64,000 nt of DNA from JBFAPK01 sp040676675 (GCF_040676675.1 NZ_JBFAPK010000003.1:124001-188000), one strand, 5' to 3'. Positions 41,375-51,146 are shown, counted from the first letter of the stretch. Notes: generated from the sequence alone by a model not told the origin. Translations and numbers: made by a program.

Positions 41375-44300
41375 GTGGTCAAGTCGCTACGGATAGTCGC
41401 GGTCCTGGCGGTCGCCACCGCCGCCGCGGCCGCCAACACGCCACCGGCCTCGGCCGGCCCGGCCGCTGGCGCAGTCACGCCAACCGGCACGGCCGGTGCG
41501 CCGACCGTACACACGGTCACCCTGCTGACCGGCGACGTGGTCCGGCTCTCCGTCTTTCCCGACGGCCGGCAGGAGGCCGTCGTGGACCAGCGCGACGGGG
41601 AGCCACGTCGAGGCTATCAACTGTCCGAAGAGGACGGTCAGGTATACGTCACCCCGGACGAGGCGCTGCCGTACGTGGCCGCCGGCCGGCTCGATCGCAC
41701 CCTGTTCAACATCAGCGAACTCGTCGCCGAGGGCTACCACGACCAGGCCACCGACCGGCTGCCGTTGCTGGTCACCGGGGCACCGGCCGGGCCCGGGCTG
41801 CGGGCCGCCGTACCGGCGACCCCGGCCGGGGCGGTACGCGAGCGGGAACTGCGCAGCATCGGCGCGGTCTCGGTCGACGAACGCAAGGCCGACGCGCGCG
41901 CCTTCTGGGCGGCCGTCGCGACCGGCGCCCGGACCCTCGGCGCCCGGACCGCACCCACCCTCTCCGCCGGCGTGGACCGGATCTGGCTCGACCGGCGGCT
42001 CCACGCCGACCTCACCGACAGCGTGCCGCGCATCGGCGCGCCCGAGGCGTGGCGGGCCGGGTACGACGGCAGGGGCGTGAAGGTCGCCGTCCTCGACAGC
42101 GGCTACGACCCCACCCACCCCGACCTGGCCGGCCGGGTCGGCGCCGCCGCCAACTTCACCGGCGAGCCGGACACCGTCGACCGGTTCGGGCACGGCACCC
42201 ACGTCGCCGCCACCGTCGCCGGCCGCGGCGTGGCCGGCCCGGCCGGTGGTCCCGGCGTGGCGCCCGGCGCGGACCTGCTGGTCGGAAAGGTCCTCGACGC
42301 CACCGGCTCCGGCGAGCTGTCCTCGGTCATCGCCGGCATGGAGTGGGCGGTCGACCAGGGCGCCCGGGTGGTGAACGTCAGCATCGGTGGCCCCGCCTTC
42401 GAGGGCCCGGACCCGGCCGCCGAGGCGGTCGACGCGCTGACCGCCAGCTCCGGCGCGCTCTTCGTGATCAGCGCCGGCAACACCGGCCCCGGCCCGGACA
42501 CCGTCGGTACGCCCGGCACGGCGAGCAGCGCGCTCACCGTCGGCGCGGTGGACCGGGACGACCGGCTCGCCGACTTCTCCAGCCGGGGCCCCCGGCTGGG
42601 CGACGGCGCGGTCAAGCCGGAGATCACGGCTCCCGGCGTCGGGATCGTCGCGGCCCGGGCCGCCGGCACCACGCTCGGCGAGGTCGTCGACGCCCGCTAC
42701 ACCGCGATGTCCGGCACCTCGATGGCCGCCCCGCACGTGGCCGGCGCCGCCGCGCTGCTCGCCCAGCGGCACCCCGACTGGCGCGCCGACCGGCTCAAGG
42801 CGGCCCTGGTGGCCAGCGCCACCGCCGCCACCGAGGCACCCGTGTGGGCGCAGGGGGCCGGCCGCGTCGACGTACCGGCGGCGCTGGACCAGCGGGTCAC
42901 CGTCGACCGGGCAACGGTCGGCCTCGGCCGGGTCGAGTCCGACGCCGCGCCGGTGACCGCCCGGGTGACCTACACCAACCCGGGGCGGCACCCGGTCACC
43001 CTCGACCTGAGCGCGCGGGCCGGCGACGCCGGGGCGAGCGGCCGACCCGCCGCGCTGAGCGTCGCGCCGGCCCGGCTCACCGTCCCGTCCGGCGGAAAGG
43101 CCACCGCCACCGTCCGCCTCGACCCGCGCGCCACCGCGCCGAACCGGTACGCCGGCCTGCTGCTCGCCAGCGGCGGCGGCGAGCGGCTGCGCACCCCGGT
43201 CGGGTTCTCCGTCGTACCGCCGACCCGGACGCTGACCATCGAGGCGCTGGACCGGGACGGCCAGCCGGCCACCGGCTTCGCCAGCCGGGCCCGACTGTGG
43301 AACCTCGACACCGGCGAGAGCCACTACGCCTTCCTCGACGGCGGGCAGCCGGCGCGGGTGGAGTTGCCGGCCGGCCGCTACACCGTCATGGCCTCGGTCG
43401 TCGGGCTGGACGCGGCGGGCTGGCCGAAGGACGTGACGCTGCTCGGCGACCCGGAGCTGACCGTCGACCGGGACCGGACCGTACGCTTCGACGCGCGTAC
43501 CGCCAGCGAGCTGCGGATCGACACCCCCGACCGGACCACGATGACCCGGCTCGGGCTGAGCTGGCAGCGCACTGCCGGCGCCCGTAGCCTGATCAGCGGG
43601 GAGACGTACAACCCGCAGCAGGTCCGCCGCGCGTACGCCGCCCCGACCCGGCCGGTCTCGACCGGTACGTTCCAGTTCTTCACCCGCTGGGACCTGGCCG
43701 CGCCCGTGTTGACCGCCGAGGTCACCGGCGCGGGCGGCTTCGCCCTGCCCGAGCCGCTGCCGGTCGACGACGCGCCCCTGCTCGACGGCCGGGTCAGCGC
43801 GCGGCTGGTCGACGGCGGCGACGGCACCCCCGCCGAGCTGGGCGCCGCCGGCGTCCGCGACGCCGTGGTCCTGCTCCGGGTCGGCGACCCGGACGCGGTG
43901 GCCGGGCAGTTGGCCGCGGCGGGTGCGGCCGGCGCCCGGGCGGCGCTGGTGGCCGCGCCCACGCCCGGCTGGTTCTTCGCCAACGGCGCCGGCGCGCCGA
44001 TCCCGGCGTACCGGCTGGACGCCACCGTCGCCACCCGGCTGCGGGACCGGCTGGCCCGGGGCCCCGCGAGCGTGGCGCTCGACGGGGTGGCCCGCTCGCC
44101 GTACCGCTACGACCTGCTGCTCACCGAGCCCGGCCGGATCCCGGCCGACCTGCACTACACCCCCGCCGAGCTGCGCCTGGCCATGGTCGAGACGGAGTTC
44201 CACCAGCACGCGCCGGGCATGCGGGCGCTGGAGGGCCGGGCCGGCTACCCCGACGGGGTACGCACCGCGTTCACCTTCACCCGCCCGCTGACCGCCGCGC

Positions 44301-45148
44301 AGCGCCGCACCGACCACGTCAACACCGCCGGGGTCACCTGGCGGGGCAGCGCCGTCGCCCAGGGCGAGGACCTCAACAGCCCACGGGGGACGACGTACGG
44401 GCCGCTGCGCGCGCTGCGGGCCGGCGACCGGGTACGCGAGGCGTGGTTCCCGGCGCTGACCCGGCCGGCGGCGCCGCTGGGCACCGCGCCCGACTACCCG
44501 AACGGTTCGCCGGCGAACCGGTCCCGCGACGCCATCCGGGTCTCGATCCCGCAGTACGTCGACGGCGGCGGCAGCCTCTACGGCTGGATCGACGGCCGGT
44601 CGGACCGGACCGAACTGGCCCTGCGCCGCGAGGGCACGCTCGTCGGCCGGACCACCGGCAACGCCGCCCAGTTCACCGTCCCGGGCGGGACCGCCCGCTA
44701 CCGGCTGACCCTCGACGTGAGTCGGGACCGGTTCGACGGGCAGCCCTGGTGGACCACCTCCACCGCCACCTCGACCACGTGGAGCTTCCGCTCCGGCCGC
44801 CCCCGGGGCGACGCGCCGGCGGTGCTGCCGTTGCCGCAGCTCGGGTACGAGATCGACACCGACCTGGCGAACACGGTACGGGCCGACCGGCCGTACCGGC
44901 TGGTGCTGCGGCCGGGGTACCAGCCCGGGGCGACCGGTCCGGGCCGGTTCACGGTCGACGTGGCGGTCTCGTACGACGACGGGCGGCGCTGGGTCGGCGC
45001 CCGCGTGGACGGTGCCCGGGGCGACGCGGTCGCGACGCTGCCGGCGGCGCCCGCCGGCGCGCAGTTCGCCACGATCCGGGTCACCGCGCAGGACCGGGAC
45101 GGCAACCGGATCGAGCAGACGATCACCCGCGCCTGGCGGGTGCGGTAG
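41375..45148 (+). CDS. Large secreted subtilisin-family (S8) peptidase
   Basis: A 1257-residue protein; GTG 41375 follows GGGGGAG. The signal peptide ends near residue 28 (PPASAG). A propeptide-like region runs to about 215. The catalytic triad is Asp241 (VAVLDSGYDPTHPDL), His273 (GHGTHVAATVAG) and Ser449 (SGTSMAAPHVAG), with oxyanion Asn in ISAGNTGPG. A long C-terminal part holds beta-sandwich domains and a PA-like insert (GARAALVAAPTPGWFF). It should digest proteins outside the cell and is typical of the very large actinomycete subtilases. The divergent TrmB/LuxR protein is its likely regulator. A 16-bp hairpin terminator follows. Confidence 0.94.
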   Translation: MVKSLRIVAVLAVATAAAAANTPPASAGPAAGAVTPTGTAGAPTVHTVTLLTGDVVRLSVFPDGRQEAVVDQRDGEPRRGYQLSEEDGQVYVTPDEALPYVAAGRLDRTLFNISELVAEGYHDQATDRLPLLVTGAPAGPGLRAAVPATPAGAVRERELRSIGAVSVDERKADARAFWAAVATGARTLGARTAPTLSAGVDRIWLDRRLHADLTDSVPRIGAPEAWRAGYDGRGVKVAVLDSGYDPTHPDLAGRVGAAANFTGEPDTVDRFGHGTHVAATVAGRGVAGPAGGPGVAPGADLLVGKVLDATGSGELSSVIAGMEWAVDQGARVVNVSIGGPAFEGPDPAAEAVDALTASSGALFVISAGNTGPGPDTVGTPGTASSALTVGAVDRDDRLADFSSRGPRLGDGAVKPEITAPGVGIVAARAAGTTLGEVVDARYTAMSGTSMAAPHVAGAAALLAQRHPDWRADRLKAALVASATAATEAPVWAQGAGRVDVPAALDQRVTVDRATVGLGRVESDAAPVTARVTYTNPGRHPVTLDLSARAGDAGASGRPAALSVAPARLTVPSGGKATATVRLDPRATAPNRYAGLLLASGGGERLRTPVGFSVVPPTRTLTIEALDRDGQPATGFASRARLWNLDTGESHYAFLDGGQPARVELPAGRYTVMASVVGLDAAGWPKDVTLLGDPELTVDRDRTVRFDARTASELRIDTPDRTTMTRLGLSWQRTAGARSLISGETYNPQQVRRAYAAPTRPVSTGTFQFFTRWDLAAPVLTAEVTGAGGFALPEPLPVDDAPLLDGRVSARLVDGGDGTPAELGAAGVRDAVVLLRVGDPDAVAGQLAAAGAAGARAALVAAPTPGWFFANGAGAPIPAYRLDATVATRLRDRLARGPASVALDGVARSPYRYDLLLTEPGRIPADLHYTPAELRLAMVETEFHQHAPGMRALEGRAGYPDGVRTAFTFTRPLTAAQRRTDHVNTAGVTWRGSAVAQGEDLNSPRGTTYGPLRALRAGDRVREAWFPALTRPAAPLGTAPDYPNGSPANRSRDAIRVSIPQYVDGGGSLYGWIDGRSDRTELALRREGTLVGRTTGNAAQFTVPGGTARYRLTLDVSRDRFDGQPWWTTSTATSTTWSFRSGRPRGDAPAVLPLPQLGYEIDTDLANTVRADRPYRLVLRPGYQPGATGPGRFTVDVAVSYDDGRRWVGARVDGARGDAVATLPAAPAGAQFATIRVTAQDRDGNRIEQTITRAWRVR

Positions 45149-45172
45149 TTGCGCCGCCGCGCTGCGTACTCG

Positions 45173-45216
45173 CTGACCGGGGCCGGGTCGGCACGGGGCA
45201 ACCCGGCCCCGGTCAG
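45173..45216. terminator. Bidirectional 16-bp hairpin terminator
   Basis: CTGACCGGGGCCGGGT (45173-45188), a 12-nt loop, and its exact complement (45201-45216). It sits between the subtilase and the convergent TPR gene and covers the latter's stop codon. Confidence 0.85.
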
Positions 45217-46391
45217 CGTCCCTCGGCGGGGGTGGTGAGCCGGAACCAGAGCCGGCGGACCAGGAGGACCAGTTCGCGTAGGAGCGAGTTGCGGGCGCGG
45301 AGCAGCACCAGCACCATCGGCGCGGCCACCAGCGCGATCGCCACGCCGCGCAGGACCGAGGGGTCCCGGTCGGGCCCGGGATCCAGCGGCAGGAGCAGCC
45401 CGCCGAGCGCGATCGCCGCCACCCGCAGCCAGGCCAGCGCGAAGACCGGACGCCACCGGTGGGTACGCAGCATCGTCCGGGTACCCGCGCCGAGGCGGCG
45501 CACCCGCCACCGCAGGTATCCGACGGCGGCGGCCGTACCGGCGAGCACCACGGCCTGCGCGGCGACCACGCCCACCGGGCCGGGAAGCGACCCCGACGGC
45601 ACGTTGGCGAGGGCGACGGCGAGCCAGACCGGCAGGCAGGCCACGTCGGTGAGGAGCCAGAGCGCCCGCCGCGCCCCGACCCGGGCCGACTCCACCGTCC
45701 CCGGGTCGGCCGGGGCGGCGGCCAACGTACCGCTGAACGCGCGCGACGCCCGCACGGGCCGCCCCCGGTCCGAGTCGAGCACGGCCAGCTGACGCAGGGC
45801 GTCCACGTTGCCCGGATCGACCCGCAGGGCCTGCTCGTACGCCGCCCGGGCCCGGCCGAACTCGGCCATCCGGCGCCAGATCAGCGCCTCGACCAGGTAC
45901 ACCTCGACGGTGTCGGTGCCCAGGCTCCGGGCCCGGCGCACGGCCGCGGCGGCGCCGTGTGCCGCGGCGGTACCGCCGGTGACCAGGAGCGCCTGCGCGA
46001 GGACCAGCTCCGACCAGGGGTCCTCCGGATCCAGTGCCCGGGCGCGCTCGGCGGCCTCCCGCGCCTCGGGCCCCCGCCCGAGGCCGACCAGCGCGCGGGC
46101 GCGAAGCCGGTGGGCGCCCGCGTCCTCCGGCAGCACCGCCGCCGCCTCGGTCGCCGCCGCCAGCATCTCGGCGTACCGGTCGGCCTGCTGGTGGCAGAAC
46201 GCGAGCACCTGGAGGGCGTGCGGGTTCCGGGGCTGCTCGGCGAGGACCGCCCGTACCATCGACTCGGCCGCGTCCAGGCGGCCGACCCGGGCCAGGCTCA
46301 GCGCCCGGGCCAGCACGGTGGTGCCGGTGTCGGCGGCGCTGCCGGCGGTGCTCGTGTCGGCGGTGCTGCCGGTGCCGGCCGGGCTGGTCAC
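45213..46391 (-). CDS. TPR protein with C-terminal membrane helices
   Basis: A 392-residue protein from GTG 46391, overlapping the TGA of the AAA gene (GTGA). The N-terminal half has tetratricopeptide-like repeats (LARALSLARVGRLDAAESMV, AHRLRARALVGLGRGPEARE, ARAAYEQALRVDPGNVDALR). The C-terminal half has about four membrane helices (ACLPVWLAVALANV, VVAAQAVVLAGTAAAVGYL, LRVAAIALGGLLLPL, VAIALVAAPMVLVLL). It probably tethers the partner ATPase to the membrane through TPR contacts, since both carry TPR-like segments. The exact job is unknown. Confidence 0.82.
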   Translation of the reverse strand: MTSPAGTGSTADTSTAGSAADTGTTVLARALSLARVGRLDAAESMVRAVLAEQPRNPHALQVLAFCHQQADRYAEMLAAATEAAAVLPEDAGAHRLRARALVGLGRGPEAREAAERARALDPEDPWSELVLAQALLVTGGTAAAHGAAAAVRRARSLGTDTVEVYLVEALIWRRMAEFGRARAAYEQALRVDPGNVDALRQLAVLDSDRGRPVRASRAFSGTLAAAPADPGTVESARVGARRALWLLTDVACLPVWLAVALANVPSGSLPGPVGVVAAQAVVLAGTAAAVGYLRWRVRRLGAGTRTMLRTHRWRPVFALAWLRVAAIALGGLLLPLDPGPDRDPSVLRGVAIALVAAPMVLVLLRARNSLLRELVLLVRRLWFRLTTPAEGR

Positions 46392-47734
46392 CGGATGAGC
46401 TTCTTCCGTTTCAGGTACGCCACCAGGTCGTCGTAGGCGCCGCTCTCGTTGCCGAAGAGCGCGACATTGCGCGCGGTGGCGAACCACGACCCGGTCGAGG
46501 GGCGCAGGTCCCGACCGGCCCGGTCGAAGTCGCGCTGCTCGATCATGCGTACCTCGCCGCGCTGGATCGAGTCGGCCAGCGCATACTCGGCCGCGGCCTC
46601 GCAGAGGTGCGCGAGGTCGGCGCCGGAGAAGTCCTCGGTGGCGGCGACGATCCGGGCCAGGTCGATGTTGGCGATCGGCCGTTCCCGCAGGTGGTACTGG
46701 ATGATCGCGGCCCGCGCCTCGGCGTCGGGGGGCAGGACGAGCAGCATCCGGTCGAGCCGGCCCGGCCGGCGCAGCGCCGCGTCGACGTCCCAGGGGGTGT
46801 TGGTGGCGGCGAGCACGAAGACCCCCTCGTTGCTCCCGTCCACGCCGTCCAGCTCGGCCAGGAGCTGGTTGCCGATGGTACGCATCGCCGACGAGTTGAT
46901 CCTCGATCGCTGGTGCCCCAGGGCGTCGACCTCGTCGAGGAAGAGCACGCAGGGCGCCGCGCGCCGCGCCGCCTCGAAGAGCTCGTGCAGGTTCCGCTCG
47001 GACCGGCCGATCCACATGTCGAGTACGTCCACGATGGACAGCGACATGAACCTGGCACCCATCTCGCCGGCGACCGCCTTGGCCAGGAAGGTCTTGCCGC
47101 AGCCGGGCGGGCCGTAGAGCAACAGGCCGCCACGCAAACTCTTGCCGTAGAGCCGGCGCAGCTCCGGGTTGCGCAGCGGGCCGAGGAAGGCCAGCTCCAG
47201 CCGCTGCTTGACCTCCGTCATGCCGCCCACGTCGGCGAGGCGGACCGTGCTGGTCTCCGCGTCGTAGACGCGGTCACCCTCGCCCCGGACGGGCTCGGGC
47301 TCCTCGGGCGCGGGTACGAAGCGCGGGGGCACCACCTCGGAGAGTTCCCGCGCGTACTCGGTCAGCGGGTCGCCGCCGGACCGGGTGTCGGCCTCGCCCG
47401 GCGCCGGGGTCGCCCCCTCGGCGGGCGGCGCGGCCCCGGTGGACGCTCCGGCCGGCGGCGATACCGGCACGGGCGCTGCGGCCGACGGCGATACCGGCAG
47501 GGGCGGTGGGGCCGGCGGCTGCGGCGCGGCGCCGCCGCCGAGGGCTCGGCGCATGAGCAGCTGCGCCTGGCCGTTCTCCGGTTCGCGGACCAGCACCTGC
47601 CCGATCTCGGTGATCGCCTCGCCGAGTCGGCCGGCGTCGAGCAGCAGCTCGCTGAGGTGCAGGCGCAGCGGCAGGTCGTCGGGGCGGGCCTGGACGGCGG
47701 CGGCGAGGCTGGTGAGAAGGGGATTTTCGGTCAC
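46388..47734 (-). CDS. AAA+ ATPase (Cdc48/FtsH-type domain) with TPR-like N-terminus
   Basis: A 448-residue protein from GTG 47734. Residues 10-65 look like one or two TPR units (LPLRLHLSELLLDAGRLGEA). A Pro/Ala linker (70-115) follows, then an AAA domain: Walker A GPPGCGKT (208-215), Walker B VLFLDEVD (D267, E268), the second region of homology ending RRPGRLDR with Arg fingers, and a helical lid (FSGADLAHLCEAAAEYALAD). There is only one AAA domain and no protease domain or membrane helix. It likely unfolds or disassembles protein complexes; the coupled membrane TPR protein is the probable partner. Confidence 0.9.
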   Translation of the reverse strand: MTENPLLTSLAAAVQARPDDLPLRLHLSELLLDAGRLGEAITEIGQVLVREPENGQAQLLMRRALGGGAAPQPPAPPPLPVSPSAAAPVPVSPPAGASTGAAPPAEGATPAPGEADTRSGGDPLTEYARELSEVVPPRFVPAPEEPEPVRGEGDRVYDAETSTVRLADVGGMTEVKQRLELAFLGPLRNPELRRLYGKSLRGGLLLYGPPGCGKTFLAKAVAGEMGARFMSLSIVDVLDMWIGRSERNLHELFEAARRAAPCVLFLDEVDALGHQRSRINSSAMRTIGNQLLAELDGVDGSNEGVFVLAATNTPWDVDAALRRPGRLDRMLLVLPPDAEARAAIIQYHLRERPIANIDLARIVAATEDFSGADLAHLCEAAAEYALADSIQRGEVRMIEQRDFDRAGRDLRPSTGSWFATARNVALFGNESGAYDDLVAYLKRKKLIR

Positions 47735-47772
47735 GACCCGGACAGCCTAATCGGCGTCGGCTCCGGCGCCGG

Positions 47773-48363
47773 TCAGCCGTCAGCGCCGATCGTGCGGGCC
47801 AGATCCGGCGCGAGCGGGTAGACCCGTTCGGGCGGCAGCAGCCGCCGCGCCGCCGCGCCCTCCCCCCGCTCGACCAGCTCGGCGATGCGCCGTACCCGGG
47901 GGGTGATGTCGTCGATCGCGACGATCCAGCGCTCGGCGTACTCGCGGATCAACTCGCGCCCGATGCCGACCTGGATGCTGTAGTGGTTCAGCGCGGCGCC
48001 GCGCGGTGACCGCTCCGGGTCCCACTGCACGTGCACCGCCGCGCCGGCCAGCTCGCCCCCGCCGGCCGGGCCGCCGCCCGACGTACCGGGCAGGGTCGGT
48101 ACCGCCCGGTACAGCGCCCGCTCCCACCCGGCCCGGGTGATCCGTACCGCCAGAACGCGCTCCTGGTTCGGCTTGCGGGCCCAGTTGCTGCGATGCATCA
48201 GCCAGCAGAACGACGGCTTGATCCAGGTCATCCGGGTGAACGAGAACGGCGGTACGAACCGCCCGGCGGCCACGGCCGCGTCCGCCACCCGCGGCGCGTA
48301 CGCCTGGTACACCACGAGCGAGCGCGCGTCGTAGTCGGCGCGGATCTGGCGCGGCGGTGTCAT
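47773..48363 (-). CDS. DUF4291-family protein
   Basis: A 196-residue protein from ATG 48363 (MTPPRQIRADYDARSLVVYQ), preceded by GGGAG. Family features are QIRADYD at the N-terminus, VYQAY, FTRMTWIKPSFCWLMHRSNWA in the middle and QVGIGRELIREYAERWIVAI near the end. The family is widespread in bacteria and fungi but has no established function. It stands 38 bp downstream of the AAA start on the same strand and is not obviously functionally linked. Confidence 0.9.
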   Translation of the reverse strand: MTPPRQIRADYDARSLVVYQAYAPRVADAAVAAGRFVPPFSFTRMTWIKPSFCWLMHRSNWARKPNQERVLAVRITRAGWERALYRAVPTLPGTSGGGPAGGGELAGAAVHVQWDPERSPRGAALNHYSIQVGIGRELIREYAERWIVAIDDITPRVRRIAELVERGEGAAARRLLPPERVYPLAPDLARTIGADG

Positions 48364-48506
48364 GGCTCCCGGAGACCCTCGGCGGGCTGGCTCGGTCCCG
48401 GGCAGCATCCCCCCGCCGGCCCGCCGGACGCGAGCGATTTCCCGCCGACGGCCCGTCGTCCCGCCGTTCCCGCCGACGGCCCGGCCGCCGGGCCGGTTGT
48501 GACGGT

Positions 48507-48884
48507 TCAGGCTCGCTCGGCGAAGACGGCCAGCGCGACCTGGTAGCTCTCGAACGCCCGGGCCGCCCCGGCGTACGCCTGGAGGTGGATGAAGAGTTCC
48601 ACGATCTCTTCCTTGGTCACGCCCGCGTTCAGCGCGATGCGCAGCTGGCCACGCAACGGCTCGAACGCCCCGAGCGTGGCGGCGATGGCGACCGAGACGA
48701 GCCCCCGGCCGCGGTCGTCGAGCCCGCTGCGGCTCCAGGAGTCGCCGAAGGTGTGGGCGATGGCCAGCCGGCGGAAGTCCTGCCCCGACTCCGGCTCGCC
48801 CTTGCCGAGCGGGAGTTCGAGGCGGGAGCCGAGCAGGCGCTCGGTCTCCCGGAGCCCCCGCTCGTACGACTCGTCCGTGCTCAT
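48507..48884 (-). CDS. Carboxymuconolactone decarboxylase-like protein
   Basis: A 125-residue protein; ATG 48884 has GGAGGAGAGG upstream. It is a four-helix CMD fold with GLDDRGRGLVSVAIAATLG, LRIALNAGVTKEEIVELFIH and LQAYAGAARAFESYQVA. There is no Cys-x2-Cys pair, so it is of the decarboxylase type rather than the AhpD peroxidase type. Genuine 4-carboxymuconolactone decarboxylases work in aromatic catabolism, but no other pathway genes are nearby, so the substrate may differ. Confidence 0.88.
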   Translation of the reverse strand: MSTDESYERGLRETERLLGSRLELPLGKGEPESGQDFRRLAIAHTFGDSWSRSGLDDRGRGLVSVAIAATLGAFEPLRGQLRIALNAGVTKEEIVELFIHLQAYAGAARAFESYQVALAVFAERA

Positions 48885-49002
48885 GCCTCTCCTCCGTGAC
48901 CCGGCCCGCCGTGACCCGGCCCTCTCATGGCGTGACCCGGCCGCCGTGGCCAGGGTAGGTCAGCGGCGGCCGGCGACGGTCGCGAATCGGGGCCATTACC
49001 GC

Positions 49003-51045
49003 TCAGGTGCGGAGGACGGCCACCGCGCGCGGGGCGAGCGACACCGCCTCGACCGGGCGGTCCGGGTCGGCCAGCAGGTCCACCGCGGGCGCCGGCAACG
49101 CCACGGTCGCCGTCTCGGCGCCGTGGTTCAGCAGCAGCAGGTACGACCGGTCCGGCCCGGACCGCACCACCGCCTGCACCCCGTCCGGCAGTCCGGGCAG
49201 CACCGGCCGTACCCCCGCGTCGGCGCGGGCCCGGTCGAGCAGTTCCCGCATCAGCGCCGGCTCCGGCCGGGTACCGAGGTACCAGGCGACCCCCGAGCCG
49301 TACCGGTGCCGGGTCACCGCCGGGCGCCCGGCCAGTTCCCCGGCGGCGAAGGTCGCCACCACCTCCGCGCCCTCCGGCTCGATCCACTCCGACCAGGTCG
49401 TGCCGGTGTACCGCCGGCCGGCGAGGTCCAGCGCGGCCGTGCCGCCGTCGGGCAGCGGCCAGAACTCGTCGACCCGCAGCCCCAGCAGCTGCCGCAGCGG
49501 GCCGGGGTAGCCGCCGAGGTGCGCCCGGTCGCACTCGTCCACGATGCCGGAGAAGAACGAGACGACCACGTGGCCGCCCCACTCGACGTACCGGCGCAGC
49601 GCGGCGGCGACCGGCGCGGACGTGAGGTAGAGGTTCGGCACGACCACCAGCCGGTAGCCGGAGAGGTCGGCGGTGGGCGGGACGACGTCGCAGGTCACGT
49701 GCGCGTCGAAGAGCGGGCCGTAGTGCGCCAGCTCGGTCTCCAGCAGGTTCAGCTCGGCCGGGTGGGCGTCGGACTCCAGCGCCCACCAGTTCGCCCAGTC
49801 GTGCAGCAGCGCCACCTCGGCCCGGACCCGGGTACCGGCCAGCTCGCCCAGCCGTCCAATCTCCTGGCCGAGGGCGCGCACCTCGCGGTGGGTGCGGGTC
49901 TCGGTACCGCCGTGCGGCAGCATCGCCGAGTGGAACTTCTCGGCGCCGCCGGCCGCCTGCCGCCACTGGAAGAAGAGGACGGCGTCGGCGCCCTGGGCGA
50001 CCGCCTGCCAGCTCCAGAGCCGCATCAACCCGGGCGGCTTCGGGGCGTTGCGTACCCGCCAGTTGACCGCGCTGGGCGCCTGTTCCATCAGCAGCCACGG
50101 CTGGCCGCCCCGGGCCGAGCGGACCAGGTCGTAGCCGAACGCGGCCTCGACGTGGGCGCGCGGGTCGTACGGCTCCGGGTAGCTGTCGAGGCTCACCACG
50201 TCCTGCTCGGCCGCCCACTTGTACGAGTCGATCGGTTTGTGCACCAGCCCGATGAAGTTGGTGGTGACCGGCGTGTCGGGGCTGTGGCGGCGGATGATGT
50301 CCCGCTCGTGGCGGTAGCAGGCGAGGATCGCGTCGTCGCTGAAGCGCGCGAAGTCCAGCTTCTGGGCCGGGTTGCCGAAGGTCGGCGCGGTGCGCGGGGG
50401 CATGATCTCGTCCCAGTCGCCGTACCGCTGGGACCAGAAGCGGGTGGACCAGGCGTCGTTGAGGGCCGCCAGGTCGCCGTACCGGTCGCGCAGCCAGTGT
50501 CGGAAGTCCTCGGCGGAGACGTCGCAGTAGCAGGCCCGCACGTGGCAGCCGAACTCGTTGCCGATGTGCCAGAGCCGCAGCGCCGGGTGGTTGGCGTACC
50601 GGCTGGCGACCTGCTCGACGAGCCGGCCGGCGTAGTCGCGGTAGACCGGGCTGGAGGGGCAGTACTGCTGCCGCGCGCCGGGCCAGAGCCGGACCCCGTC
50701 GGCGCGCCGCGGCAGCACCTCGGGGTGCAGGCGGGAGAGCCAGGGCGGCGGCGAGGCGGTCATGGTGGCGAGGCTGGCCCCGATGCCCGCCTCGGCGAGC
50801 TGCCCCAGCACCCGGTCGAACCAGCCGAAGTCGTACGTCCCGGGGCTCGGTTCGACGCTGGCCCAGGAGAAGATGCCGACCGATACGAGCGAGACGCCCG
50901 CCTCCGCCATCAGCCGCATGTCCTCGGACCAGACCTCCTCGGGCCATTGCTCGGGGTTGTAGTCCCCGCCAAACATGAGTTGCGGCATGGTCACGTCGTC
51001 GGCCTTCCTCGGGCGGCTGGCGCCGTACGGGTAAAAATTGGACAT
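49003..51045 (-). CDS. Beta-galactosidase, glycoside hydrolase family 42
   Basis: A 680-residue protein from ATG 51045; GGGAGG lies 13 nt upstream. An in-frame ATG at 50988 is the alternative, as the domain proper starts PQLMFGGDYNPEQWP. The acid/base is Glu164 in WHIGNEFGCH and the nucleophile Glu321 in LLMEQAPSAVNW. Cys129, 167, 172 and 174 match the zinc site of many GH42 enzymes. A trimerisation domain and a small C-terminal beta domain follow. There is no signal peptide, so it hydrolyses galactosides in the cytoplasm. A clear promoter and a palindromic operator overlap the start, next to a divergent GntR gene. Confidence 0.94.
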   Translation of the reverse strand: MSNFYPYGASRPRKADDVTMPQLMFGGDYNPEQWPEEVWSEDMRLMAEAGVSLVSVGIFSWASVEPSPGTYDFGWFDRVLGQLAEAGIGASLATMTASPPPWLSRLHPEVLPRRADGVRLWPGARQQYCPSSPVYRDYAGRLVEQVASRYANHPALRLWHIGNEFGCHVRACYCDVSAEDFRHWLRDRYGDLAALNDAWSTRFWSQRYGDWDEIMPPRTAPTFGNPAQKLDFARFSDDAILACYRHERDIIRRHSPDTPVTTNFIGLVHKPIDSYKWAAEQDVVSLDSYPEPYDPRAHVEAAFGYDLVRSARGGQPWLLMEQAPSAVNWRVRNAPKPPGLMRLWSWQAVAQGADAVLFFQWRQAAGGAEKFHSAMLPHGGTETRTHREVRALGQEIGRLGELAGTRVRAEVALLHDWANWWALESDAHPAELNLLETELAHYGPLFDAHVTCDVVPPTADLSGYRLVVVPNLYLTSAPVAAALRRYVEWGGHVVVSFFSGIVDECDRAHLGGYPGPLRQLLGLRVDEFWPLPDGGTAALDLAGRRYTGTTWSEWIEPEGAEVVATFAAGELAGRPAVTRHRYGSGVAWYLGTRPEPALMRELLDRARADAGVRPVLPGLPDGVQAVVRSGPDRSYLLLLNHGAETATVALPAPAVDLLADPDRPVEAVSLAPRAVAVLRT

Positions 51046-51054
51046 GGGATGTCC
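51040..51054. promoter_or_regulatory. Operator GGACAT-GGG-ATGTCC on beta-galactosidase start
   Basis: A perfect 15-bp palindrome that overlaps the ATG of the GH42 gene, 15-29 bp downstream of its -10 hexamer. A bound repressor here would block the enzyme's transcription and translation start. A near copy lies 107 bp away. Confidence 0.78.
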
Positions 51055-51068
51055 GGCGCCTCCCGAGG

Positions 51069-51097
51069 AAGGTATGACCGCCGCCGAACATCGTCAA
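51069..51097 (-). promoter_or_regulatory. Promoter of the GH42 gene
   Basis: On the minus strand -35 TTGACG (51097-51092), a 17-bp spacer and -10 TACCTT (51074-51069). The ATG is 24 bp further on, leaving a short leader that contains GGGAGG and the operator. Confidence 0.7.
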
Positions 51098-51146
51098 GGT
51101 GTCGAGGTTGTAAATTCGAGCGACGCCTCGACCACCTGGCATCCCC

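Noticed and set aside
41387..44317. 976-residue minus-strand frame within the subtilase
   Set aside because: Antisense to a gene with an intact catalytic triad; low-complexity Gly/Arg/Val composition.
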